From: Pirellulales bacterium
Lineage (GTDB): Bacteria; Planctomycetota; Planctomycetia; Pirellulales; JACPPG01
DNA: 64,000 nucleotides
Assembly (NCBI GenBank): GCA_036490175.1
Contig: DASXEJ010000002.1
Coordinates: forward strand, 1 to 64,000
Direction of reading: 5' to 3'
The stretch's first letter is position 1; each line of letters begins with the position of its first letter. This document shows, one piece after another, positions 1 through 8,913 of the stretch. Position numbers and translations under genes: made by a program. Below the pieces are notes generated by a model. It did no database searches. It had not been told where the DNA came from and saw nothing but the letters and a program-made list of their open reading frames with translations.

Positions 1-202
1 TGGCATCGGCAACACCCTTGGTGCCCCCGAGGGAACCATCGTCGTAATTCCAGACCACCAGACCCATCTGACCCGAGAAACTCACTTGACTGTTCGCCGA
101 CTGAATTGCCCAGTTGATCTGAGCTTGAGCCGTAGACGTCAGAAACCCGATGGCAACGGCAAGCAACCCGAACGCGAACTTGCACGCACGTCGATTGTTC
201 AT
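1..202 (-). CDS. Secreted protein, N-terminal 67 residues only (cut by window edge)
   Basis: Only the N-terminus is in the window. The ATG at 202 is preceded by an AAAGG Shine-Dalgarno with a 9-nt spacer. Residues 1-28 form a signal peptide ending STAQAQ. The mature start (INWAIQS, then FSGQMG) resembles the mature start of the dockerin/PEP-CTERM protein at 3353-4525 (VNWVLQP, then FAAQVG). The two are therefore probably paralogous exported planctomycete proteins. Function unknown; whether this copy also carries dockerin repeats or a PEP-CTERM tail cannot be seen. Confidence 0.7.
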   Translation of the reverse strand, partial: MNNRRACKFAFGLLAVAIGFLTSTAQAQINWAIQSANSQVSFSGQMGLVVWNYDDGSLGGTKGVADA

Positions 203-394
203 CGTAGAGCACCTTTAGGAACCTTGACCGCTCGGAATGAGCGATGACATGAGGACGCAAATCTCTCCCACGCATTCCAAATGATACCTAGCGCATAAAC
301 CATTCGCAACGTTTTTTTCGGAAAAATTTGCAATTCCGCTATAAGCACTACGGATTTGTAAGAGTGTGCCCGATCCCCCCCAACCCACAAATGG

Positions 395-422
395 CAGCGG
401 CCCTCCGTGAGGAGGGCCGCTG
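395..422 (-). terminator. Perfect 12-bp stem hairpin between two minus-strand genes
   Basis: Perfect inverted repeat: arms 395-406 and 411-422 around a GTGA tetraloop, very GC-rich. It lies 67 nt past the stop codon of the repeat protein at 489-1568 and 190 nt before the partial gene at the left edge. There is no clear U tract on either side, so it is a terminator-like or mRNA-stabilising hairpin rather than a textbook intrinsic terminator. Confidence 0.55.
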
Positions 423-488
423 TTAGAACTGTCTCATTGATCCGTCGACGACCGTTTGGGACGACCTGCGACCGATCTCTAAGGCCGT

Positions 489-1568
489 TTACTTGGCATC
501 CGAGCTCTTTTTGGCCGTGAAGTCTAAGGTGCCGGTCTGACCACTCAGGTCGTAGTCGACCTGCCCTTTGATCTTCTCGCCATCTACCTTTCCCTTGAAC
601 TTGGCGATCAATGCCGATCCTTCGAAATCGACGTTGATCTTGAAGGACAACTCGTCTCCGGCCAGCTTTCCATCTTCAAGCTTCACTTCCTTGCCGTCGG
701 GAGTGACAACGACACCCGAGATCTGATCTCCCTGCTTGTCGATTTTCACGCTGGATTTCAAGGTCTGACCATCGTCTGTGGCGACCTCGACGTCCCACTT
801 GCCAGCGATCTTGACATCGCCACCACCCGCAGCCGCCGCGGGACGCTTGGCAATTACGTCCAATGTTCCGGTCTGACCCCCCAGGTCGTAGTCAACCGTC
901 CCCTTGGCACCGTCGTCGGCCGATTTGAGCTTGAATTTGGCGACCAATTCGCTGCCCTGGAAGTCGATGGTGACCTTGAACGCCAACTCGCCATCCTTCA
1001 CCGAGGCTTCGTCCAGCTTTTGCTCCGTACCGTCGACGCCGACGAACGTGCCTGTCAGCTTGTCTCCGTCTTTCTTGAACTTCACCGAGGCCTTCAGGGT
1101 TTGGCCATCGTCGGTCTGAATCGCCAAGTCCCAGGCCCCGTCTTCCAGCTTGCCCCCAGCTGCCGCAGCCTTACCACCGCTGACGTCCAGCGTGCCGGTC
1201 TGGCCACCCAAGTCATAATCAACGGTTCCCTTGAGATTCGATCCCTCTTGTTTGAGGGCAAATTTGGCGACAAGCTCGGTTCCTTGGAAGTCGAGAGTCA
1301 CCTTGAAATTCAGGGCGTCTCCCTTGGCCGTGATATCCTCGGCCTTAACTTCCGTACCGTCCATGCCGACGAAAGTCCCCTTCAGCTTCCCGTCCTCCTG
1401 GCTGAGCTTGAGCACGGAAGTCAGCGACTGGCCATCATCGGTCGAAACCTTCAGATTCCAATCACCTACTACCTTCGCTGCATCGTCGGCGCGGGCAACG
1501 CCACCCAGACCCGCCGCCGTAACAAAAGCCGCAATAAGCATCAATCCCCGAGACAAATAGCGTCGCAT
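489..1568 (-). CDS. Secreted protein of three tandem ~107-residue beta-rich repeats
   Basis: 359 residues from ATG 1568, chosen because GGAGG sits 8 nt upstream and a clean signal peptide follows (MRRYLSRGL to VARA-DD). The mature protein is three tandem copies of one domain, at about residues 30-137, 138-247 and 248-359. Each runs G-x-W-x-(L/V)-x(3)-TDDGQ, then LKG/LTGTFVG-x-DGTE, then VDYDLGGQTGTLD, and copies are joined by Ala/Gly linkers. The same short domain (G-x-W-x-VE then LSGKI) appears to sit inside the amidohydrolase fusion at 55460-58768. It looks like a small lipocalin-like beta-barrel, probably periplasmic. No catalytic motif is visible and the role is unknown. Confidence 0.8.
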   Translation of the reverse strand: MRRYLSRGLMLIAAFVTAAGLGGVARADDAAKVVGDWNLKVSTDDGQSLTSVLKLSQEDGKLKGTFVGMDGTEVKAEDITAKGDALNFKVTLDFQGTELVAKFALKQEGSNLKGTVDYDLGGQTGTLDVSGGKAAAAGGKLEDGAWDLAIQTDDGQTLKASVKFKKDGDKLTGTFVGVDGTEQKLDEASVKDGELAFKVTIDFQGSELVAKFKLKSADDGAKGTVDYDLGGQTGTLDVIAKRPAAAAGGGDVKIAGKWDVEVATDDGQTLKSSVKIDKQGDQISGVVVTPDGKEVKLEDGKLAGDELSFKINVDFEGSALIAKFKGKVDGEKIKGQVDYDLSGQTGTLDFTAKKSSDAK

Positions 1569-1809
1569 AGCACCGACCTCCACGAGAAGACAGAAAGGAT
1601 CCAGAATAGTTCGGCAGTCGGCGCGCCGACCGCACAGGGCAACCGCGAACACGCAATTTACCCCGGAAACATGCGGAAAAGTTTCAAGAATCTCTACAAT
1701 ACCAACGTGCCGGACGCGCCACAAACGATTTTTGCGATTCCGTTCCCCTGAACCGAGCGTCTCCTTTGTCCCCCTAGAACACGCTTCGAAACATGGTCAA
1801 AACGTCCTA

Positions 1810-3303
1810 ATGACGACACTTCACGAGCCATTGATCTTGGGAATCGACCTGGGAACCGGCGGGGCGCGGGGGATCGTCGCAACCATGATGGGCCGGGTCG
1901 TAGCCAAGGCTTCGGCCAGCTTGACCCCGGCCGAGACCGTTTGCGCCCGCGGCCACGAACAGGACCCCCACGCGTGGTGGGCAGCGGTGCTGCGCTGCTT
2001 GCAGGAGCTTGCCGAGGCGTTAAGGAACGCCGGATACCAGTTGGCACAACTCACGGGCGTTAGCGTGGACGGCACCTCTGGGACTATCGTGGCGCTCGAT
2101 CGGGCTGGACGCCCCCTGCGGCCGGCCATCATGTACAACGATCCTCGCGCCACTGCCGAGGCGGATAGCCTGACGGATCGCGCGCGGTCCTGGTGCGCGC
2201 GGGCGGGATATCGATTCGAATCTTCCTTTGCACTTCCGAAGATTCAATGGATCGCCGCGCACGAGCCTTTGGTGTTCGAGCGCTCAGCACGTTTCGTTCA
2301 CCAGGCGGACTACATTGCCGGGCAACTGACCGGCGACTATAGCGTGACTGACTATAGCAACGCATTAAAGACTGGCTTTGATTTGCACGAAAGCCGTTGG
2401 CCGGGCTGGATCGAGCAGTTGCCAGGAGTACCCGAACGCCTCCCCAGCGTGGTTTCTCCAGGGACGCCAATTGGATGCGTCTCGAAAGCTGCCGCGGCCG
2501 CGACAGGACTGCCGGCCGGCTTGACGGTTGTCGCCGGAGCTACCGATGGCGTTGCGGCAGCCATCGCCTCGGGATTGCGTGTGGCTGGCGACTACAACAC
2601 GTCCCTGGGAACGACGTTGGTGTTCAAAGGGCTCAGCCGCGACTTCGTGCGCGATCGCGCGGGCCTCGTTTATTCACACAAGCTGCCTGGCGGGCTGTGG
2701 CTGCCCGGGGCGGCCAGCAACACGGGCGCCGCCTGGATTGCCGCCTGGTTTGCCGATACGCCGGTCAAAGATCTAGACCGTGCAGCGGCTCCGTTTCTGC
2801 CCAGCCCGGTAGCAGCGTATCCGTTGGTCGGGCGCGGCGAGCGGTTCCCGTTTAACTGCCAAGACGCCGCCTGTTTCGCCATGCCTGAACCAAATGATGA
2901 GCCGGAACGATATGCGGCATACTTGACCGGAACGGCATTGGTGGAACGATTGGCGTACGACGTACTGGATGATGTTTGCGGCACGTCCCGCGGCGAAGTC
3001 TACAGCACCGGAGGCGGTAGCGCAAGCGACCTTTGGATGCAATGCCGGGCGGATGTCACCCGGCGCGTCCTGCACCGCCCGCAAGTCGCCGAGTCCGCCT
3101 TGGGGAGTGCCATCCTGGCGGCGTCAGGAACCATTTGTCCATCGCTGGACGAAGCCGTACAGACGATGGTGCAGATCGCGCGATCGTTCGTTCCGTCGGC
3201 ACGGACCGAGAACAGCAGCTTGGAGCTCTTCGATCGTTTTCGCGACGAACTGCGGCAGCGGGGCTATGTGGCACGGCCAACAAAAAAAGCCTCCCCAGGG
3301 TGA
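1810..3303 (+). CDS. FGGY-family carbohydrate kinase
   Basis: 497 residues from ATG 1810; the frame is open further upstream but homology begins at LGIDLGTGGARG. This is an ATP-dependent sugar kinase of the hexokinase/actin fold. The N-terminal phosphate-1 loop GIDLGTGG is at residues 11-18, SVDGTSGT is near 82, and the FGGY C-terminal signature GGGSASDLWMQCRADV is near 400-416. The VDGTSGT/AIMYNDPRA pattern recalls the D-ribulose kinase branch (cyanobacterial/plant XK-1-like) more than glycerol kinase, but the substrate cannot be fixed from sequence. It stands alone, with a minus-strand gene on each side. Its stop codon lies in the loop of the terminator hairpin at 3282-3323. Confidence 0.88.
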   Translation: MTTLHEPLILGIDLGTGGARGIVATMMGRVVAKASASLTPAETVCARGHEQDPHAWWAAVLRCLQELAEALRNAGYQLAQLTGVSVDGTSGTIVALDRAGRPLRPAIMYNDPRATAEADSLTDRARSWCARAGYRFESSFALPKIQWIAAHEPLVFERSARFVHQADYIAGQLTGDYSVTDYSNALKTGFDLHESRWPGWIEQLPGVPERLPSVVSPGTPIGCVSKAAAAATGLPAGLTVVAGATDGVAAAIASGLRVAGDYNTSLGTTLVFKGLSRDFVRDRAGLVYSHKLPGGLWLPGAASNTGAAWIAAWFADTPVKDLDRAAAPFLPSPVAAYPLVGRGERFPFNCQDAACFAMPEPNDEPERYAAYLTGTALVERLAYDVLDDVCGTSRGEVYSTGGGSASDLWMQCRADVTRRVLHRPQVAESALGSAILAASGTICPSLDEAVQTMVQIARSFVPSARTENSSLELFDRFRDELRQRGYVARPTKKASPG

Positions 3304-3323
3304 AGACCCCAGGGAGGCTTTTT
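3282..3323. terminator. Bidirectional intrinsic terminator overlapping the kinase stop codon
   Basis: Stem GCCTCCC (3289-3295) pairs with GGGAGGC (3312-3318), flanked by A7 (3282-3288) and T5 (3319-3323), so it has a U tract on both strands. It serves the kinase on the plus strand and the convergent dockerin gene (stop at 3353) on the minus strand. The left arm is inside the kinase coding sequence and its TGA (3301-3303) is in the loop. Confidence 0.85.
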
Positions 3324-3352
3324 AATGAACAACAATTACACCAGATGGCAGT

Positions 3353-4525
3353 CTAGCGAGCCGCGCGACGGCGCAACACCCACATGCCGATGCTGCCCAG
3401 GCCCATCAGCACCCAAGTGCTCGGCTCTGGAACATTCGAGCCTGTACCGCTGCCTCCGGAAATCGGCGGAACGACCGAAGACGGCAGAGCCGGGGTCGTA
3501 GCCAGCCAGTTGGCGGCGATGGCGTTGATATCCAAGCCATTGACGACACCATCACCGGTAACGTCGCCGGGTCCAAGCTTATTGGCGTTGGTCTGCAACC
3601 AATGCGAGGCAATGATGTTGACATCGAGACCGTTGACGACGCCATCGAAGTTGGCATCTCCCTTGGCCAGATTGGCGACCGCGGTGACGTTTTCATTCGT
3701 TGTGAGCATCGACCAGAACGGGTCTGAAATGAAAGGCGTCGTCACGTTGATCTGCGTGTGCATGATGTATTGGTAGGAATTGGCACCAGTGCCACGCGTA
3801 AAGAAAGCATCTACCGGACCGTTCGCAGGGTCGTTGCCAATGCTTCCAGAGTCCGGTAAAGACAGGGCACCTTGTTGATAATTCGTATTAATATTCAAGT
3901 TGAGAGTCAACGAACCGACGGTCTCCAGGTTTACAGCGTCGAAATGCCCAGATGAGTTCGTTGGGACGGCAACGCCATTCGAATCGACATTCCCGTATAG
4001 GTTTGTCAACGAAAGCCTGCCCGCATCCGGGACTTCATTAGCCGGATAGAGCCCACTGGCCACCAGTGTGGCACCGACATTTGTTGGAACGGGAGTCCCG
4101 TAGGTACCTGGAATGACCGTACCAGTAACGGGATTCGGCAGCCACAAACCACTGTTCTGCGCAACGATCTTGGCATTAGCCTGGGTGATGGCGTTCTTGT
4201 TCCCTTCGACGCCAAAATTCACGCCCGCCAGGAAGTTGTTGCCGTAGGTAGGGTCATTCACAGTCGTGAAACTCCCCGTGAGGCCAGTAATAAGCCCACT
4301 CGTAAAGCCGTTGGCAAGGTGCGTCCCCGGGTCGGTTTGCGGAACAGCGTTGTAGATTTCGTAGAACTGGTTGTTTGTAAACGTGCCCACCTGTGCGGCA
4401 AACGTCAATGTCGTACTCGGCTGGAGAACCCAGTTCACGTCGGCACGTGCCACATTACCCACGAAGAGAGCTGCCGCCAGAGACGCAGCGAATCCACGCC
4501 AAACATTTCTAGTTGCGATCATCAT
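3353..4525 (-). CDS. Exported dockerin type I / PEP-CTERM protein
   Basis: 390 residues from ATG 4525 (AAGG 8 nt upstream; a second ATG follows at once). Residues 1-28 are a signal peptide ending VARA-D. The long middle part, about 30-290, has no family I recognise and is rich in Asn, Gly and Thr. Two dockerin type I calcium-binding repeats follow near 291-340 (DANFDGVVNGLDVN and DVTGDGVVNGLDIN). The C-terminus is a classic PEP-CTERM tail: VPEPSTWVLMG, a hydrophobic stretch, then RRRAAR. PEP-CTERM tails are sorting signals processed by exosortase in bacteria with exopolysaccharide export, so the protein is probably surface-anchored. No exosortase is in the window. Confidence 0.88.
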   Translation of the reverse strand: MMIATRNVWRGFAASLAAALFVGNVARADVNWVLQPSTTLTFAAQVGTFTNNQFYEIYNAVPQTDPGTHLANGFTSGLITGLTGSFTTVNDPTYGNNFLAGVNFGVEGNKNAITQANAKIVAQNSGLWLPNPVTGTVIPGTYGTPVPTNVGATLVASGLYPANEVPDAGRLSLTNLYGNVDSNGVAVPTNSSGHFDAVNLETVGSLTLNLNINTNYQQGALSLPDSGSIGNDPANGPVDAFFTRGTGANSYQYIMHTQINVTTPFISDPFWSMLTTNENVTAVANLAKGDANFDGVVNGLDVNIIASHWLQTNANKLGPGDVTGDGVVNGLDINAIAANWLATTPALPSSVVPPISGGSGTGSNVPEPSTWVLMGLGSIGMWVLRRRAAR

Positions 4526-5119
4526 CTATGATGCCTTTCCCAAGGCCCCCTACGGCCAATTACGCCCTAATCGCCAGCACCACGCCGGCAATCTCGTCCA
4601 AGTATTGTTAGTACCATCCGATGACAACAATGGCAAGGGTTCTTGCGTTTTTTCCGGATTTTCTACTTTCCTACTTTCCGACACTCCGCCCCCCTTACTT
4701 CTTGGGTCGATCAATGCCATTCAAACCCATTGCTGACAGCACGTCGGCAAACGCGGAACTTTCCGCATCCGCCCCCCCAAAAGATGCATCTTGTGCCCCG
4801 AAGATTCAGTTCGCGATGCGTCGAATCGTCATCGCAACCCCCATCGATAGCGGAGGAATTCTCATTGGCCGTTTGTGCAGATGGCGACGGTATGACCGTT
4901 GGGACCGAATTAACCGCTGCGTGAAATTCCGAACCGGCACCTGGCGAATTGTAGCCCTGGAGTTGCCTTAATCGAGATCCGATTGCCCTGCGTCGACTAA
5001 GCTAGAACTATCTACGACCCCTGGTTGCCGATCCGGCGTTCTGCCAGCCAAGCGGTTTGAATCATTCTGTTCACCAACTTCTTCGCCGCCAGTCATTGCT
5101 GCGAAAGCAAAAGCAAACA
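4526..5119. other. Intergenic, 594 bp, no convincing gene
   Basis: Divergent intergenic region between the dockerin gene (minus) and the PCMT-like gene (plus); it must hold both promoters. A 116-codon plus-strand frame at 4621-4971 exists but has no Shine-Dalgarno, a Cys/Arg/Trp-heavy tail typical of frame shadows, and no recognisable domain. I see no RNA gene or repeat. Confidence 0.5.
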
Positions 5120-6406
5120 ATGCCGACACGAGTACAGCAGCTTCACTATCTCGTTCTGATCCTCGGCGCGTGGCCGTGCGCCGCATTATCGAGTGCCGAT
5201 GACGAATCGGTCGCGCTGCATCGGATGGTGGACCAAGAGGTGGCCGAGGTTGGAATTAAAAATGAACGTGTCATCGCGGCGATGCGTTCGACGCGCCGCG
5301 CGCAATTCGTGCCGTCAGACGAACGCGCCAAGGCGTACTTCGACATGGCGTTGCCGATTGGTCATGGCCAATCGATCTCACCTCCGTTCGTCGTCGCCTA
5401 CATGACCGAGCAGCTCGATCCTGATCCCGCGGACCGCGTTCTCGAGATTGGCACCGGCAGCGGCTACCAGGCGGCTGTGCTCAGCCCCCTGGTCAAGGAC
5501 GTCTACACGATCGAAATCGAAGAATCCTTGGGGAAAAGGGCCGCCTCGACGTTGGCACGCCTCGGCTACAAAAATATCCACACCCGCGTTGGCGACGGCT
5601 ATCAAGGATGGCCCGAAGCCGCGCCGTTCGACAAAATCATCGTCACCTGCTCACCGGAAAAGGTGCCGCAACCGCTGGTCGATCAATTGCGCGAAGGGGG
5701 CCGGTTGATCGTGCCGATCGGGGAGCGATTTCAACAGACGCTGTATCTATTCAAGAAAGAAAATGGCAAGCTCGTTTCGCACGCGCTCGAACACACGATG
5801 TTCGTACCTATGACCGGCGCTGCCGAACGTCAGCGCGTGGTACAACCTGATGGCTCACATCCGGCTTTGCACGGCGGCAGCTTCGAACAGCTATCGGCCG
5901 ACACCGACACTCCTGCAGGATGGTATTACCTGCGCCACGCCAAGGTGCAAACCGATCCAACGGCGCCCGATGGCAAGCATGTCATCACCTTTACAAACGA
6001 CGTGCCAGGCCGCAGCGCGCGTGCTCTGCAGGCCATCGCGATCGACGGTCGCGCTGTGGCGCGATTGAACGCATCGCTATGGATTCGCGCACACGAAGTG
6101 AAAGCCGGCACGACACCCGATCAAACGCCAGGCTTTCTGATTTCCTTCTTTGGCGAGGACCGCAAGCCGCTCGGCAATCCGCAATCATTGGAGGCCGCTG
6201 TGGGTTCGTTCGATTGGCAGCAATTGGAGGCGAACATCCCCGTGCCGGTCGATGCCCGCATGGCCATCGTGTGGATTGGCCTCATGGGAGCGACAGGAGA
6301 AGCGTCGTTCGACGACGTGACACTGGCGATTGGCTCCAGCAACCCTTCGGTCCTGCCCGCGCGCCGCATATCAAAGCCATCGGCGCCGCAGCCGTCAGAT
6401 CGATAA
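5120..6406 (+). CDS. Exported protein-L-isoaspartate O-methyltransferase-like protein with extra C-terminal domain
   Basis: 428 residues from ATG 5120, chosen because a signal-peptide-like start follows (hydrophobic core YLVLILGAWPCAAL). The PCMT fold spans about residues 30-235: LPIGHGQSIS, which in the family binds the isoaspartyl substrate, and the SAM motif LEIGTGSGYQ near 122-131. Family role: methylating L-isoaspartyl residues to start repair of aged proteins. Ordinary Pcm is about 210-230 residues and cytosolic. This one is apparently exported and carries about 190 further residues resembling a carbohydrate-binding jelly roll (WYYLRHAKV, then SLWIRA, then FDDVTLAI). It could serve periplasmic repair or have taken on another substrate. 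Its stop lies 4 bp from the convergent metF stop. Confidence 0.82.
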   Translation: MPTRVQQLHYLVLILGAWPCAALSSADDESVALHRMVDQEVAEVGIKNERVIAAMRSTRRAQFVPSDERAKAYFDMALPIGHGQSISPPFVVAYMTEQLDPDPADRVLEIGTGSGYQAAVLSPLVKDVYTIEIEESLGKRAASTLARLGYKNIHTRVGDGYQGWPEAAPFDKIIVTCSPEKVPQPLVDQLREGGRLIVPIGERFQQTLYLFKKENGKLVSHALEHTMFVPMTGAAERQRVVQPDGSHPALHGGSFEQLSADTDTPAGWYYLRHAKVQTDPTAPDGKHVITFTNDVPGRSARALQAIAIDGRAVARLNASLWIRAHEVKAGTTPDQTPGFLISFFGEDRKPLGNPQSLEAAVGSFDWQQLEANIPVPVDARMAIVWIGLMGATGEASFDDVTLAIGSSNPSVLPARRISKPSAPQPSDR

Positions 6407-6410
6407 TCGC

Positions 6411-7283
6411 CTAGGCCGGCCGTGTCACTGCCCGCAACACACGGCACGTGGCCGTCGACTTATTGAGCACGTAAAAGTGCAATCCGGGCACGCCGTGATC
6501 CAGCAGTGCCTGCACCTGGGCGGTGGCGAATTCGACCCCCACCTCGAACTGCTCCTCGGGATCGTCCTCATGCGCTTCGAGCCGGGCGACAAACTCCGCC
6601 GGCAATCGCGCGCCGCACATGCTTGTAATACGGCGGATCTGAGCCAGATTCGTCACCGGGAGCACACCGGGAACGATGGGCACTTTCACTCCGACGTTCT
6701 CGCACCGCTCCGCAAAGCGAAAGAAATCGTCGTTGTCATAGAATAGTTGCGTAATGACGGCATCCGCGCCAGCATCAACCTTTCGCTTGAGGTTTTCCAG
6801 GTCGGCCTCGGGACTGGGCGCCTCTTGATGAGTTTCGGGATACCCGGCCACGGCAATTCCCAAATCCGGAAACTCCTTGTGAATCAGTGCCACCAATTCG
6901 TTAGCGTAACGCAGACCACCAGCGACGGGCTGAAACTGGGTCTCGCCTTTGGGTGGATCGCCACGCAATGCCACAATATTGGCGACGCCGCGGGCCGCTG
7001 CATCGCGCAAATAGGCGCGAAGCGTGTCGACGGTCGAACCGACACACGTCAGATGGGATGCCACGGGGCAGCCGAACTCGCGATGAACGCGCTCGACGAC
7101 TTCCAGCGTCTTGGCCTGTGTTGACCCCAACGCACCGTAGGTACATGTGACATAGCTGGGCTCATAGGCCGCCAGGTCAACCAGATGCCGGAACAGCTCG
7201 TGCTCTCCGGCGGGGGTCTTCGGTGGAAACAGCTCGAACGACAGGCCGAATTTGCCTGTCCCGTACGCATCACCAACTCGCAT
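6411..7283 (-). CDS. metF: Methylenetetrahydrofolate reductase
   Basis: 290 residues from ATG 7283; a TTG further upstream would add 31 residues with no homology. The enzyme is FAD-dependent and reduces 5,10-methylene-THF to 5-methyl-THF, supplying the methyl group for methionine synthesis. Visible hallmarks are FELFPPKT at 16-23, with Glu17 the catalytic acid, VALRGDPP at 105-111, with Asp109 contacting the flavin, and QLFYDNDDF, PGVLPV in the second half. Length is normal for the bacterial family. It is followed on the minus strand side by nothing co-transcribed, and sits 122 bp downstream of the GlmU-like gene, possibly in one transcript. Confidence 0.93.
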   Translation of the reverse strand: MRVGDAYGTGKFGLSFELFPPKTPAGEHELFRHLVDLAAYEPSYVTCTYGALGSTQAKTLEVVERVHREFGCPVASHLTCVGSTVDTLRAYLRDAAARGVANIVALRGDPPKGETQFQPVAGGLRYANELVALIHKEFPDLGIAVAGYPETHQEAPSPEADLENLKRKVDAGADAVITQLFYDNDDFFRFAERCENVGVKVPIVPGVLPVTNLAQIRRITSMCGARLPAEFVARLEAHEDDPEEQFEVGVEFATAQVQALLDHGVPGLHFYVLNKSTATCRVLRAVTRPA

Positions 7284-7405
7284 GCGAGGAGATCCCTGAC
7301 TGACACCATGAATTCCGGCGGCATTGTGGGCGTGCCCCGCCTCGGCACTGCGGCCGAGCTCGTCGCGGAGGCCCAACCGTGGCCTTCCATTCTAGTCGCC
7401 GGCTG

Positions 7406-8641
7406 TCAGAGGGACAGCGGTTCGCCGGCTAATTGCCGCTCGTGCCGCGTCAACTCGTACATATCGTGCAACAACTGAATATCGCACGGCCGCTGGCTGA
7501 CGTTGCGGCGGGCAAACATTCGCGCCTGCGTGGCCACCATCACGTCGACCGGAGCCTCGGTGACCTGCCCAAACAGTCGAGCATAATTGACAAAGCTGGG
7601 CACATTAGTGGTCACAAACCCGTACAGCATGCTGCACGCGCCGACGGTCTTGCCTGTGAAAATGCCCGTGTTTATGGCGGTTTTTGCGTAATCGCCGACG
7701 ATGGTGCCAATGAATTGCATGCCCGTCGGCACGCGCTGGCCCCAATATTCCATGTTCACCTGGCCATAGGTGTTCTTCAGATCGCTATTGCAGGTTCCGG
7801 CCCCCAGGTTGACCCAGCTCCCTAGATAGCTGTGCCCCAGAAAACCGTGATGCTGCTTGTTGGTATAGGGCTCGATGACCGATCCTTCGACCTCGCCGCC
7901 GATCTTGGTCGTGTGCCCCAGGCTGACGCCATCTTTGATGGCCGCATGCTCGATAACCCGTGCCCCCTGCCCCAAGTGGGCTGGCCCGCTGATATAGCAG
8001 TACGGTCCGACCGACGCCCCCTGGTCGAGCACGATAGGGCCCTTGCGGGTATCGGTCACGACGAATTGTCCTAGTGACGCCCCCTCGGCCGCGAAGACGC
8101 CGTCGGCAATTTCGCGATAGGCGCCCTGCTTCAGCCGATAATCCAGGTTCCCAGGCAACGACGTCAGATGATGCCGCACAATGTCGTGTGGGTAGGCAAA
8201 TAGCGGCAGATCCAACTCGATAATCGGCAGCTCGCAACGGTCGACGCGCCATTGCAAGTCGTGCATCGGCGTGTCGACCGGAGGCATCTCAGTCCCCAGC
8301 GGTAACAACGCCACGGCGAGATTCGTGCCATTGTTAACCCGACAGGGTTTCCCCGTACGCCGTAGCTCTTCGAGCTGCGCAATAACTTCGACCGACGGAA
8401 CCAAGCGGGCGTTCACCAACAGAATCGGCTCGTCGCCGCGCGCGCCGGTCGTCGGTGCCGGATAGTCGGCGTCATGCACAGCCCGCAAATGGGGTCGCAC
8501 CCGGACTTGGACGTGCGGATCGATTTGCGTCACCAGATCCAGCAGCCGAAAGCTGCCACACGACAAGAGGAACGCCGGCTTCCCTACCGAGACAGGATAG
8601 AGTTGCGTCACCTGCTCGTCTTCAAACAATAGGATGGGCAT
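7406..8641 (-). CDS. Putative sugar nucleotidyltransferase, GlmU-like family
   Basis: 411 residues from ATG 8641. The N-terminal ~190 residues (LFEDEQVTQLYPVSVGKP) match the reduced nucleotidyltransferase-like domain seen in GlmU-family proteins of Planctomycetes and Bacteroidetes. They lack the canonical G-x-G-T-R-M signature loop. The second half is a left-handed beta-helix of hexapeptide repeats (GASLGQFVV, GASVGPYCYI, GAGTCNSDL, NTGIFTGK), as in acyl- and acetyltransferases. By family it may make or modify an N-acetylated sugar nucleotide for the cell envelope, but neither activity is demonstrated by visible active-site residues. True GlmU is about 450 residues and better conserved. Confidence 0.78.
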   Translation of the reverse strand: MPILLFEDEQVTQLYPVSVGKPAFLLSCGSFRLLDLVTQIDPHVQVRVRPHLRAVHDADYPAPTTGARGDEPILLVNARLVPSVEVIAQLEELRRTGKPCRVNNGTNLAVALLPLGTEMPPVDTPMHDLQWRVDRCELPIIELDLPLFAYPHDIVRHHLTSLPGNLDYRLKQGAYREIADGVFAAEGASLGQFVVTDTRKGPIVLDQGASVGPYCYISGPAHLGQGARVIEHAAIKDGVSLGHTTKIGGEVEGSVIEPYTNKQHHGFLGHSYLGSWVNLGAGTCNSDLKNTYGQVNMEYWGQRVPTGMQFIGTIVGDYAKTAINTGIFTGKTVGACSMLYGFVTTNVPSFVNYARLFGQVTEAPVDVMVATQARMFARRNVSQRPCDIQLLHDMYELTRHERQLAGEPLSL

Positions 8642-8913
8642 GGATCATGCTGCTGGTCGGCGACTACTCTCCTCTCGTCCCTGGCGGGAGAGGAGTCGGG
8701 AGGATGAAACAAATTCAGGTCTATAAGTCTACCGCAGGTTTTGACCAGCGCTGAAGATCCTTTCCAGGGCCCTGCTGCCGGCGGTCGAGCAACTTGAGCA
8801 TGGCATTCAGGTTCTTTTTTTGCCCCCACCGTGGTCGATTGGCAGGAGCCATTCTGTGGCAGTAAAATCCCTTCAATCAGCGCGGCCCGAGGCCAGCAGC
8901 TGCCTAAAGGAAT

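Noticed and set aside
4621-4971. 116-codon plus-strand frame in the 4.5-5.1 kb gap
   Set aside because: No ribosome site, no recognisable domain and a shadow-like tail; reported only as intergenic.
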